Source of the DNA: Nostoc mirabile CHAB5784
GTDB taxonomy: Bacteria; Cyanobacteriota; Cyanobacteriia; Cyanobacteriales; Nostocaceae
Reading direction: 5' to 3'
Length of the DNA stretch: 63,183 bases
Assembly (NCBI RefSeq): GCF_020829645.1
Contig: NZ_JAIVFS010000048.1
Location: 1 to 63,183 of the forward strand
Under the pieces are notes generated by a model, which worked only from the letters and a program-made list of their open reading frames with translations, made no database searches and had not been told where the DNA came from. Positions within the stretch are counted from its first letter, which is position 1. Each line of letters starts with the position of its first letter. Position numbers and translations under genes: made by a program. Of the stretch, positions 1 through 8,758 are shown piece by piece.

Positions 1-54
1 ACTGGGTTGACTTATACGACAGTCTTAAAGAGAAAAAGTAAGTCTCATTATTTT

Positions 55-77
55 GTTCGCGAAACTTATCCGCGAAC
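55..77. repeat. Short perfect inverted repeat beyond the truncated helicase gene
   Basis: GTTCGCG (55-61) and CGCGAAC (71-77) form a perfect 7-bp stem with a 9-nt loop. It lies 16 bp past the stop codon of the leftward methylase-helicase gene, where that gene has already diverged from its second copy. It could be a weak terminator or the edge of an inserted element; there is no T-run. Confidence 0.4.
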
Positions 78-92
78 ACATTTTTCTTTGTT

Positions 93-3000
93 TTACCCTC
101 TATTCCTCCTTAACCGAGCAGTATTGACACCACCATCAGCGTCGTAGATACTATGTGTCGGAATTGACACAGCAGCATGACCAGATTTGGAGTTGATCAT
201 GAGCCTTCCAAGATATTGAGTGGCGAACTCCAACATCTCAATAGCCGTTTTGATGCTATTCTTCTGGGTGCGCTCAATTTTCAAGTAGTTGGTTGTACTA
301 TTTGTTGCAGGGTGTGTATAAACTACTTCCTGGCTTTCGATGGTAAAGCGTTCAGCCCGAAGTGTCTCTACACCCATCTCATAGGCCCCTGCCGCGATCG
401 CTGCTTCAATCTGCTGACTTAGCAACAACTCAAAACGCTCGAAAATGATGTTTTGCATATTAATTCGTAAAGCCAACAGGCGATTCAGGAATTGCCGCAA
501 TAGGGGCAAGTCGATTTTCATCCCGCCTTCATGAGAGGTTAAGCTGAGTCCAGTCATTTGCTCGAACTTTCCTAAAGGCACTTCATAAAATCGACCTTGG
601 TATATTTGTCTGAATAGCTCATACAGGGCGTGTTCTGCATAGTTAGACTCCAAATTATCCTTAGCTTCAAATATCCCATTGCCACCGGTCTGCCGTTGAC
701 CGCGAGTAAGAGCGCCCAAGCTGTCCAGCCGTCGAGCAATGGTTGAGATAAAGCGGCGTTCACCGATGACGTTAGTGGTAACAGGTCTGAACACGGGTGC
801 AGATGCTTGGTTTGTGCGGTGCGATCGCCCAAGCCCTTGGATTGCGTTGTCTGCTCTCCAGCCGGCTTCTAAAAGATAGTGCGATCGCCGCCGCCGATTC
901 ACAGCATTTAGATCAGCATGATAACTTCTGCCTGTGCCACCAGCGTCACTGAAGATGAGGATTTGTTTGTCACCCTGCATAAACGCAGCAGTTTCAGCAA
1001 TATTCGCCCCACTACCCCGTGAATCCACAAACAAACGTCCAGATTCATCTTTCAAAACTCGCTTGCTGCGACCAGTTACTTCGGCAATTTGTTTGTTACC
1101 GAAGTGCCATAGCAATTGTTCTAATGCACCAGGGATTGGATCAAGACTTGCTAACTTATCGACTAACGCATCTCTCAAGGCTACAGCTTCTTGGGAGATA
1201 ATCGGAGAGCCATCGGCATCAAAGACTGGCTCGGATCTTTCTTCTCCATCCTCGCCAGAATGAATGGAATGCAGATGAATGGGGAAAGCACTCATCAGGT
1301 AATCCATAACATATTCCCGTGGAGTCAGATCAAGATTGAGATCCTGCCATTCTGAAGCAGGAACTTCATCAAGTCGTCGTTTCAAAAGTTCTTCATTAGT
1401 TGAAACTATTTGAATGACAACTGCAAGACCTTGGGCTAGATCCTGCTCAATCGCTTTGATCAGGGTAGGGCATTTCATGCCAGTCAACAGATGATTGAAG
1501 AATCTTTGCTTATGCGACTCGAACTGAGACACTGCGCTCATCTTCGCAGCACGGTTGTAAGTCTTGTCACCAGAGATATTACAAGCTTCCAGGGCTTTAT
1601 CTAAATTATGGTGAATAACTTGAAAAGCATCAGAATAGCTGTTATAACTCCGTTCCTGCGTGGGCGTTAACTCAATTTCGAGAGTCTGATACTCAACTCC
1701 CTCGAATGAAAGCGATCGCGCCAAATACAGACCGAGCGCTTTCAAATCTCTAGCGACGACTTCCATTGCGGCAATACCACCGCCCTCAATGGATTCCACA
1801 AAATCCTCACGGGAGGTAAACGGAAAGTCGCCCGTCTGCCAAAGCCCCAGACGATTGGCATAAGATAGGTTGGAAACCTTCGTCGCTCCAGTAGCAGAAA
1901 CGTAGATAACCCGTGCCTGTGGTAATGCGTTTTGCAACCTCAGCCCAACAATGCCTTGTTGGGATGCTGCAACCATGCCCAGTTTACCCTCTTGAGCCAT
2001 TGCATTGCCCATACTGTGGCACTCGTCATAGGCGATCGCTCCCTCAAAGTCTGCTCCTGCCCATTCAACGATTTGCTTAAGCCGACTTTTACCATTCTTT
2101 TGTGAACGTAGAGTAGAGTACGTGCAGAACAGAATGCCTTGGGTGAAGGGAATTGGATCGCCAAGCTTAATGTTGCTTAGGTCGATGATATCGCGCTCAG
2201 TACCACCCAGCGCACACCAATCTCTACGTGCATCTTCAATTAGGGCAGAACTCTTTGATACCCAGATTGCTTTTCTTCGTTTCTGACACCAGTTGTCGAG
2301 GATGATTCCTGCACACTGTCTTCCTTTCCCCGCACCTGTCCCATCGCCTAAGAACCAGCCACGACGAAATTTGACGGCATTTTCCTCGCCCTGAGCCGCA
2401 ACAGTCACATTATCCCATGAATCATCCACAATATAAGACCCAGACAAAAATTCACAGTGCGCCTGACCTGCGTAAATAACGCTTTCAAGTTGTGCCTCTG
2501 ACAACAAGCCTTGTGTGATAATGTTGCTAGGAAGATGCGGTTTATAAGTTGGTGGTGGTGGCGAGACAAGTGCTAGGGCTGCACTCTCACAAAGCAGTGA
2601 GGGGTGAGGTAAAGCGTCCTTGATTCGGATTCGCTGTGGGCGATAGGTTTCATATAAAGTATCTTTGAGTCCTTCTGTAGCAGACCATTCGACGACTTCA
2701 TACTCCAACACTACTACGTCGTCTGGAAGAAAGGAAACTGTTTCTGGTTGAGCTACCACAGAGCGTTTTGGCAATTGAACAACTTTTGCGATGCCTACGG
2801 CGGGCGGGTACGCCATCGCAGTAGCTTTGATATCTGAACGTTCCCACGAAGATCGCTTAGGTAATTGCTCAATCAACGCTAGCAGTTCGGGCAAGTCCAA
2901 AGTTTCGGAAATACAGGGGATGTCGCCAGGATTATCAGTTGGAACTTTATCGATTACCGTAATTCGGGTTTCCATCGTCGTCCCGTGTTTCGAGTACACT

Positions 3001-3872
3001 TTGCCGTTAACCCCGACCGACATTAAAACTCGCGCTTTATCTTGCCAGTTAAGGAAAGTCTCTCGCCAGCTTGGGTTAGCCGGAGAGAACCAATTGGCTG
3101 TGATTGTTACCAGCCGTCCACCGTCAGCCAGTCTTTGCAATGCCGAGTTGATGTGGCTCTTAGTTGCGTCGGGGTTGCGACTGCTGATTTTGGGAGATGC
3201 AGAGAAAGGTGGATTCATCAGCACAACTGAGGGCTGAGTCTTGCGAACCAGATAGTCGTTAATCTGTTCCGCGTTTACTGAGAATAATGGTGTGCCAGGG
3301 AATAACCGTCGCAGAATCTTCGATCTATCGGGTGCAAGCTCGTTGAGCATCAGACTTGCACTGTGCAGTTTAGCCATTTGTGCCAATAGACCAGTTCCGG
3401 CACTTGGCTCCAGCACCAAATCAGTAGCTTGTATAAATCCTGATTTTGCTACCAGATAAGCAAGCGGCAGAGGGGTGGAGAATTGCTGAAGCTGTACTGA
3501 CTCTTCACTACGGCGAGTATGCGTCGGGCAGAGGGCTACTAACTTCTCCAATTCCAATAATACTGTTAGCGGCGACTCTAATAAAAGCTTGTAACCTTTT
3601 TGACGCAGATATAATATTTGCGCCACTTCCACAGCTTCGTAAGCATCTTTCCATTGCCATGCACCAGACGCGGCAGTGCCTAGAAAGTAGCGATTCATCT
3701 GGGAAGAAACAGTTTTTGTAGAGAGAGGGCGATTATCTATTAAAACTTTTGCAAGCTCTTGGGCAACATTACTAACTGACTGCCCATAATCGATTACTGT
3801 TTGCAAATCGAATAAAGAACCTTGAGTGAAAAGTTTCTGTACCATTGCATCACTCACAATATTATTTTTCAC
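93..3872 (-). CDS. N6-adenine methyltransferase / strawberry-notch helicase (DarB-like), copy A, C-terminally short
   Basis: A two-part protein of 1259 residues. The N-terminal third is a class I SAM-dependent N6-adenine methyltransferase: a glycine-rich SAM site (PSAGTGLLAQ, near 156-165) and the catalytic NPPF at 220-223. The C-terminal part is a strawberry-notch type SF2 helicase: Walker A-like GDGTGAGKGR near 508-517, DECH near 615 and VSATGATK. The same architecture is known from phage P1 DarB, a protein packaged with DNA that protects it from restriction; an anti-restriction or plasmid-transfer role is an inference here. The start is GTG at 3872; the in-frame ATG at codon 10 is an alternative. 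Compared with the copy at the other end of the window, identity is high up to the residues SIPTHS..D..GGV, then this copy has about 10 unrelated residues and stops, so it lacks roughly 170 C-terminal residues. Confidence 0.85.
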   Translation of the reverse strand: MKNNIVSDAMVQKLFTQGSLFDLQTVIDYGQSVSNVAQELAKVLIDNRPLSTKTVSSQMNRYFLGTAASGAWQWKDAYEAVEVAQILYLRQKGYKLLLESPLTVLLELEKLVALCPTHTRRSEESVQLQQFSTPLPLAYLVAKSGFIQATDLVLEPSAGTGLLAQMAKLHSASLMLNELAPDRSKILRRLFPGTPLFSVNAEQINDYLVRKTQPSVVLMNPPFSASPKISSRNPDATKSHINSALQRLADGGRLVTITANWFSPANPSWRETFLNWQDKARVLMSVGVNGKVYSKHGTTMETRITVIDKVPTDNPGDIPCISETLDLPELLALIEQLPKRSSWERSDIKATAMAYPPAVGIAKVVQLPKRSVVAQPETVSFLPDDVVVLEYEVVEWSATEGLKDTLYETYRPQRIRIKDALPHPSLLCESAALALVSPPPPTYKPHLPSNIITQGLLSEAQLESVIYAGQAHCEFLSGSYIVDDSWDNVTVAAQGEENAVKFRRGWFLGDGTGAGKGRQCAGIILDNWCQKRRKAIWVSKSSALIEDARRDWCALGGTERDIIDLSNIKLGDPIPFTQGILFCTYSTLRSQKNGKSRLKQIVEWAGADFEGAIAYDECHSMGNAMAQEGKLGMVAASQQGIVGLRLQNALPQARVIYVSATGATKVSNLSYANRLGLWQTGDFPFTSREDFVESIEGGGIAAMEVVARDLKALGLYLARSLSFEGVEYQTLEIELTPTQERSYNSYSDAFQVIHHNLDKALEACNISGDKTYNRAAKMSAVSQFESHKQRFFNHLLTGMKCPTLIKAIEQDLAQGLAVVIQIVSTNEELLKRRLDEVPASEWQDLNLDLTPREYVMDYLMSAFPIHLHSIHSGEDGEERSEPVFDADGSPIISQEAVALRDALVDKLASLDPIPGALEQLLWHFGNKQIAEVTGRSKRVLKDESGRLFVDSRGSGANIAETAAFMQGDKQILIFSDAGGTGRSYHADLNAVNRRRRSHYLLEAGWRADNAIQGLGRSHRTNQASAPVFRPVTTNVIGERRFISTIARRLDSLGALTRGQRQTGGNGIFEAKDNLESNYAEHALYELFRQIYQGRFYEVPLGKFEQMTGLSLTSHEGGMKIDLPLLRQFLNRLLALRINMQNIIFERFELLLSQQIEAAIAAGAYEMGVETLRAERFTIESQEVVYTHPATNSTTNYLKIERTQKNSIKTAIEMLEFATQYLGRLMINSKSGHAAVSIPTHSIYDADGGVNTARLRRNRG

Positions 3873-4185
3873 TCTTGCTATGGCGAAGCCTTTCTCTTAT
3901 TAATAAATGAGACAATTACCAAGAAAGAGAAAAGGGGGAAAGGGCACAGAATTTAGAACTTTTCCCACAAGGTATAAGCCCCTGTCTTAATTGTGGAGAA
4001 CAAAAAAAGAAGATTTTTGAGATATGTAGTGCAAGAACTTAGCAGCGTCTTTATTTGAAACAAGAGCTTTTAAGTTACTGGTTCCCTTTCCCCTTCCCCC
4101 TTCCCCCTTCTTCATTAGCCTCATTTAAGCTTTTAAACTTTCAGACATTTATTTTTCGGTGATCAGCCGAAGGTTAAAAAGCGAA
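3873..4185. other. Intergenic stretch with a polypyrimidine repeat
   Basis: No convincing gene. It contains a C/T-only tract at 4082-4113 built of repeated CCCCCTT-like units, and a G/A-rich stretch near 3930-3950 that could pair with it. Such tracts are common between genes in Nostocales. Confidence 0.5.
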
Positions 4186-4632
4186 TTAGCCAGCTTTACG
4201 CGGTCTGCCTGGCTTGCGCTTGTCTGAAGAATTTACATCAGTCTTTTTAGTTTTCGGTGACTTGTTGGCATTATTGTTAGCTTTATTTGAACGAGTAGTA
4301 CGTTTTGGTTGTGATGAAATTTCTTTAACTGGAGGCAGCAATCTCAATGTAGGGAATGAGAGAATAACTGCTTCATTATTTGTACGGTGAACAACTTCAT
4401 CCTCTAATGTCCAAGGATCTGGCAATTTTTCAAAAGTCCGAGCTTGTGGTGTAATTATTTCTGATACTGATGGAATTGTAGAAGCCGCTATATTGTCATT
4501 GCTAACCGAAACCACATTACTAACGTTAGCAGCCGATACAAATAGTCCATTAATGAACTGGAACATAACGAGAGTAACGAATGCCCAAAAGATGACTACG
4601 ATTGTCAAAGTGAGTAGAGATTGCATATCCAT
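4186..4632 (-). CDS. Small membrane-anchored protein with AT-hook-like tail, unknown function
   Basis: 148 residues, family not recognised. Residues 5-35 form one strong hydrophobic segment (LLTLTIVVIFWAFVTLVMF), so the protein is probably anchored by its N-terminus. The middle is polar and the last ~45 residues are very rich in Lys, Arg, Asn and Ser, ending in RKPGRPRKAG, which matches the GRP core of an AT-hook DNA-binding motif. A membrane anchor joined to a basic DNA-binding tail could tether plasmid DNA to the membrane, but that is only inference. It stands alone, divergent from the sigma factor gene. No clear ribosome binding site precedes the ATG at 4632. Confidence 0.55.
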   Translation of the reverse strand: MDMQSLLTLTIVVIFWAFVTLVMFQFINGLFVSAANVSNVVSVSNDNIAASTIPSVSEIITPQARTFEKLPDPWTLEDEVVHRTNNEAVILSFPTLRLLPPVKEISSQPKRTTRSNKANNNANKSPKTKKTDVNSSDKRKPGRPRKAG

Positions 4633-4984
4633 GATTTTTTTTTAACTAAGTATTTGTAATTTTCGATTGATTTACGCAAAGCGTCTTTGAGCCTTGTCCA
4701 AATGTGAAGCGAATTTGAACATATCCTCTCTTCAAGAGAAGACTTCACTCTAAATTTAGCGTAGCGTACCTCTAATTTAATCAAACCAAATTTTTCATTA
4801 CCTTAAAACTTAGTTACAAAATAAAGCAGGTTTTAGTATTTACCTATTTGAAGATTTCAAGTATTATATCTATAAATATATTTCACAAATATGAATATTG
4901 GTTTAGGTCTATGATTAAGATTTGACTTATTAGCTAATTATTGGAATAAAACATTTTATTCAAACGAAAAATAAAAGTATTCGT
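4633..4984. other. AT-rich divergent intergenic region
   Basis: Separates the leftward membrane-protein gene from the rightward sigma factor gene and must hold both promoters. It is AT-rich with no open frame of note. No promoter boxes can be assigned with confidence. Confidence 0.4.
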
Positions 4985-5935
4985 ATGCCCAATCCAACTA
5001 CCGACTTAGTTCGCTCCTACCTCAAAGAAATCGGACGCTACCCTCTGCTAACTCCTGAGCAAGAAATTACAAATGCTCGGCTTGTACAGCAGATGATGGC
5101 GATTGAAGAACAGCGTTCAAGCCTCGCACTTCAATTAAATCGCCAACCAACTGCAAAAGAATTAGCCACCTCGCTTGGGCAAAGCGATACTGAAGTACAA
5201 TCAATCATTCAACAAGGTCAAAAAGCTAAAGAGAAAATGGTCACAGCTAACCTACGCCTAGTGGTTTCTGTTGCCAAAAAATACCAGAACCACAATTTAG
5301 ATTTTCTCGATTTGCTCCAAGAAGGGGCACTGGGTTTGCAAAAGGGAATCGAAAAGTTTGATCCCAACCGAGGCTATAAACTATCGACCTACGTTTACTG
5401 GTGGATTAAGCAGTCAATAACACGGGCGATTGGAGAAAAGTCTCGCACTATCCGTCTGCCAATTCATATTAACGAGAAATTAAACAAAATCAGGAGAGTA
5501 CAACAGCAACTGTCTCAATCTTTGGGTCGTCCTCCAGTTGTAGCAGAAATTGCCGAATCCTTAAATCTGTTGCCTAATCAAATACGTGAATATCTTCACG
5601 TTTCCCGCGCTCCAGTCTCGCTAGAAATGCGAGCTGGGGATGAGCGTGAAACTGAACTAGCCGATATTTTACCGATAGATGGTATTTCCCTAGATGAGCA
5701 AATAACTCAAGAGCTTTTACATCAAGACTTGAGTAAGTTGCTGATGTTGCTCAATCCAAGGCAACGAGAAGTATTGACTCTACGTTTTGGATTGGAAGAT
5801 AATCAGCAACTAACTTTAAGTCAAGTTGCAGAACGCCTGAATCTTTGTCGAGAAACAATTCGTAAAACTGAACATCTTGCTCTAAAAATTTTGCGCTCTC
5901 ATCGAAACAAGATTAAAGACTATCTTCTTAATTAG
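4985..5935 (+). CDS. Group 2 (SigB/SigD-like) RNA polymerase sigma-70 factor
   Basis: 316 residues. It begins with the region 1.2-like RSYLKEIGRYPLLTPEQE, followed by region 2 (LRLVVSVAKKY, the LDLLQEGALGLQKGIEKFD core, and the WWIKQSITRAI melting/-10 helix), region 3 (RLPIHINEKLNKIRRVQ) and region 4 (LNPRQREVLTLRFGL and the DNA-binding helix-turn-helix LSQVAERLNLCRETIRKTE). It lacks the long N-terminal extension of the primary sigma factor, which places it in cyanobacterial group 2: non-essential factors used in stress and nutrient responses. Plasmid-borne group 2 sigma factors occur in Nostocales. It is monocistronic in appearance; its target promoters cannot be read from the sequence. Confidence 0.93.
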   Translation: MPNPTTDLVRSYLKEIGRYPLLTPEQEITNARLVQQMMAIEEQRSSLALQLNRQPTAKELATSLGQSDTEVQSIIQQGQKAKEKMVTANLRLVVSVAKKYQNHNLDFLDLLQEGALGLQKGIEKFDPNRGYKLSTYVYWWIKQSITRAIGEKSRTIRLPIHINEKLNKIRRVQQQLSQSLGRPPVVAEIAESLNLLPNQIREYLHVSRAPVSLEMRAGDERETELADILPIDGISLDEQITQELLHQDLSKLLMLLNPRQREVLTLRFGLEDNQQLTLSQVAERLNLCRETIRKTEHLALKILRSHRNKIKDYLLN

Positions 5936-6278
5936 GACTAAAGGTTGTTTGACTCTAGTTTCATTTATATAAGTCGAACTCGCTACTCCAAAGATTGAGA
6001 ACAAACCGCTACTACTGGTAAAAATGCCTCCAATTGCCTCTGTCTGGTTGCGATCGCGTACCTGTCATGAACCGGTGGCATCGCCTCTGCTTAATCCCCG
6101 GCGAAAAACCTCACTGTTTCAATCAAATGGTGCATGAATATATTGATGCCCAGAAACTATCCTTATAAATAGAACACCGAAGAAAGAACCGATGCCCAGC
6201 AAAACGATTTGGCAGTCTGCCCTACTGGGAAGATACTGCAATTTAAGGGTGTAGGAATCGATGGAATAGATTTGCTGT
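5936..6278. other. Intergenic region, no supported gene
   Basis: Lies between the convergent ends of the sigma factor and Rieske oxygenase genes. It has a HIP1-type GCGATCGC near 6050. A leftward open frame (6119-6322, 67 codons) with one hydrophobic stretch overlaps the end of the Rieske gene; its start and product are not convincing, so it is not called. Confidence 0.35.
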
Positions 6279-7271
6279 CTATTTGGAGAGATTCGGTTCC
6301 ACAACGTCAGGAAAGCTCTCAAAATTGCGCCGCACCCAATCCATGCCTACTTCATTGTTTAGTTTAATTTTCTGAGGTGTATCCGGATAAATTTTGCTCA
6401 AAATATCTGCATCTTGCTCGACAACAACCTTGCCAAATTTTAGATAGGTGCTGCCAAACAGCTTAAAGACTGGATGCTTTGCCTGACCAAACAGTAAAAT
6501 ATAAGTCCGGGTGCGATTATCAGCTTCTGGCACGAAAAAATGACACTGGGCAGCTTTACCAAGCGGCATTTCGCCGTGAAAAATTATCAGGGATGGAAAG
6601 TGGTTTTCCAGGTGCGCTTTGATGGTACTGGGCAACAGCATTAAGTCAGGCTTTCTCAGCTTTTCGCTTAGGCTATAGGGAGCGGTCGGCATATCGTAGA
6701 AGGCATGGGAATGATGCCCATCGTCAACAAACTGATGAAACTCCACTTCGGTAATCCGAAATAAATCTCGGTGAGTACCATTTTGATGATTATAGTCATG
6801 CATGTTCAGCAGCATCGTCAGCAGATCCGTCTCGATGCTGCGATCGCCTGTATGCCCAACAAAATAGTATTTTTCGGCGATTTCATTCAACACAGTCGGA
6901 ATGGCTATCTTCGGTGCATAGCCGCCATAGGACCAGATGAAATCCCCTTGAGTGATTAATTCTAGAGGTTGTAATTGAGCTAATGTTTTCTTACCTGATC
7001 CGGGTAAAACTGTACAACCTGCCGCATCAAACTGCAACGCGTGAAATGGACACACAACTGCACTTGTCCCATCGCTTTGAACTTCACACCATCCTTCCGA
7101 TAGCATCGCGCCCATGTGAGGGCAGGCATTGGGTAAGGCATGAATCGCTCCGGCAGCATCCTTCCACATCACGTAATCACTGCCGTATAAAGAAATTTTT
7201 CGGGGTTGGTTCACAGACAACATTGACTTGTGCGCCAATAACCAAGGCGCACCGGGAAGCATTGAGTGCAT
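6279..7271 (-). CDS. Rieske [2Fe-2S] ring-hydroxylating oxygenase-like protein
   Basis: 330 residues. The N-terminal Rieske cluster site is C50-P-H52 and C74-P-F-H77. The mononuclear iron site of the catalytic domain is visible as NMHDYNHQNGTHRD (H158, H162 and H167 region). This arrangement is that of the oxygenase component of Rieske non-haem iron monooxygenases (vanillate demethylase, pheophorbide and chlorophyllide oxygenase relatives); the substrate cannot be read. The ATG at 7271 has a GGAG ribosome binding site. It is divergent from a TetR-type regulator with only 52 bp between the starts, which suggests that the regulator controls it. No reductase partner is adjacent, so electrons would come from ferredoxin or a chromosomal reductase. 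Confidence 0.85.
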   Translation of the reverse strand: MHSMLPGAPWLLAHKSMLSVNQPRKISLYGSDYVMWKDAAGAIHALPNACPHMGAMLSEGWCEVQSDGTSAVVCPFHALQFDAAGCTVLPGSGKKTLAQLQPLELITQGDFIWSYGGYAPKIAIPTVLNEIAEKYYFVGHTGDRSIETDLLTMLLNMHDYNHQNGTHRDLFRITEVEFHQFVDDGHHSHAFYDMPTAPYSLSEKLRKPDLMLLPSTIKAHLENHFPSLIIFHGEMPLGKAAQCHFFVPEADNRTRTYILLFGQAKHPVFKLFGSTYLKFGKVVVEQDADILSKIYPDTPQKIKLNNEVGMDWVRRNFESFPDVVEPNLSK

Positions 7272-7323
7272 GGTGTTCTCCGTTAAAGATAAAATTGTGA
7301 AAAATCCGTCGTGTTTCTAAAAT

Positions 7324-8145
7324 ATGACAGAATGTTCACGTTCGTCAAGCAGCGAGTTATCAAAAAATCTCCGTCGGCAACCCAAACAGCAGCGGGGTAA
7401 AGCACGGGTTGAAAAAATCCTGGATGCGGCAGCGGCGGTCTTTGATGAAGTGGGCTACGAAGCGGCGACAACTCATCTAATCGCAGCTAAAGCGGGAACA
7501 GCAATCGGCTCTCTCTATCAGTTTTTTCCTGACAAAGCTGCCATTTTCAAGGCGATGGAGTTACGCCATACGGAGCGAGTGAAAGCGATGTGGGCACGGG
7601 TGGACATCCCAGCCATTGTGCAACTGCCGCTTTGCCAAATGATTCATGCGATTGCCACTGCTGTAGCAGCGCTCTTTGAGCAACCCGTGTCACGGGTGGT
7701 GTTTGTGCAGTTTTATCTAGCCCGTGAAATTTTCCAAACGATCGATGAAAGCATGACGCAGGAAGCAATCAACTTCATGGCAAGTATCCTGAGGCAACGC
7801 AAGCCCGCCCTCGCCGAGGAACAGTACAGTCTGCTAGCAGAAGTGTGTGTACATAGCAGCAACGCGGTAATGCTGGCAGCCCTCCGCAGCCCAAATCAGG
7901 AGCACTGCCAACGGTTAATTCAGCAGATTGAGGACTTGCTGGTGTCGTATTTAGAGCCGCATCTGGGAGATTATCAGCCGAATTATGTAATGAAAGTAAT
8001 GGTATGCCCTCAGTGTCGATCACAGCAGTTATCGAAAAATGGGTATCGCCGAGGCAAGCAGTGCTACCGCTGCAAGGATTGCGGGCGGCAGTTTGTAGAG
8101 GGTGGGCGATCGCATTTTTGCTATCCCAATGAGCCACCTGGGTAA
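7324..8145 (+). CDS. TetR-family regulator fused in frame to an IS1 InsA-like zinc ribbon
   Basis: 273 residues. Residues 20-75 form a TetR helix-turn-helix (ILDAAAAVFDEVGYEAATT, then AAKAGTAIGSLYQFFPDK), followed by the helical ligand-binding domain to about residue 222. From M226 (position 7999) the sequence changes to MVCPQCRSQQLSKNGYRRGKQ followed by CYRCKDCGRQF, a four-cysteine zinc ribbon characteristic of the start of IS1-family InsA. TetR regulators normally stop about here, so the tail probably comes from an insertion sequence that landed at the 3' end and added some 48 residues. The gene is divergent from the Rieske oxygenase and probably regulates it. Whether the chimera still folds and represses is unknown. 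Confidence 0.85.
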   Translation: MTECSRSSSSELSKNLRRQPKQQRGKARVEKILDAAAAVFDEVGYEAATTHLIAAKAGTAIGSLYQFFPDKAAIFKAMELRHTERVKAMWARVDIPAIVQLPLCQMIHAIATAVAALFEQPVSRVVFVQFYLAREIFQTIDESMTQEAINFMASILRQRKPALAEEQYSLLAEVCVHSSNAVMLAALRSPNQEHCQRLIQQIEDLLVSYLEPHLGDYQPNYVMKVMVCPQCRSQQLSKNGYRRGKQCYRCKDCGRQFVEGGRSHFCYPNEPPG

Positions 8146-8374
8146 CTGAAGCTATCTTGGCATCACCGTGTCAAACCGGGTAGATTGTACGCGCTTGGCT
8201 GAAACTAAGATGAGGTAAGCCTTTCAAGAAGTGTTTTTTGGTGAAGGAACTATGATTATGCTGCTAGTAGTCTGCCAACCCAAAAATACACTATTGCCGG
8301 AATTCGGTTCATTCTCCAGCAGGGTCAACTAATACCATTTCGCAAAAAGTATGATACGGATAGTCAAGGAATAA

Positions 8375-8758
8375 ATGAAAGAGCAAAATGAACTCCTAAA
8401 ACAGCAGTTGATAGAAGCGATTTCTTGTCAAAATCTGCAAGAAATTCAAAAAATCCTAACTTTAGCACAATTAGAGGATGAGACAATAATCCTCAAAGAA
8501 GCTCTTGTGCAAGTAGAATATGCGAATTTTGTTTGGTTCTTGCAAGAATACGTAGGCAAGGAAAGTTATCAACAAGCCGTAAAGGATGTATCGACAAGCA
8601 TGACTCAAAAACTAGTTGAAGGAGGTTTCAAGCCAGGGGTTGATTTCAACTTACACCCAGATGGTAGGATGTTGGCATCAAAGGAGGCAAATGAATATTT
8701 AGAAAATTATCAAGTTAATTCTGACCCAACATTGGAAATCAACTTAACCGGAACATGA
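8375..8758 (+). CDS. Conserved-looking hypothetical protein
   Basis: 127 residues, family not recognised. The N-terminal half is helical and rich in Gln, Glu and Leu (KEQNELLKQQLIEAISCQ), possibly a short coiled coil. The C-terminal half carries GGFKPGVDFNLHPDGRMLASK, resembling a small globular domain. The ATG has an AAGGA site 6 bases upstream. The 3' end overlaps the convergent helicase gene by 20 bp. The 229-bp gap upstream holds no recognisable gene. Confidence 0.6.
   Translation: MKEQNELLKQQLIEAISCQNLQEIQKILTLAQLEDETIILKEALVQVEYANFVWFLQEYVGKESYQQAVKDVSTSMTQKLVEGGFKPGVDFNLHPDGRMLASKEANEYLENYQVNSDPTLEINLTGT

Noticed and set aside
6119..6322. Leftward 67-codon frame with a hydrophobic segment after the Rieske gene
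   Set aside because: Overlaps the Rieske gene end, lacks a ribosome binding site and resembles no family I can name.
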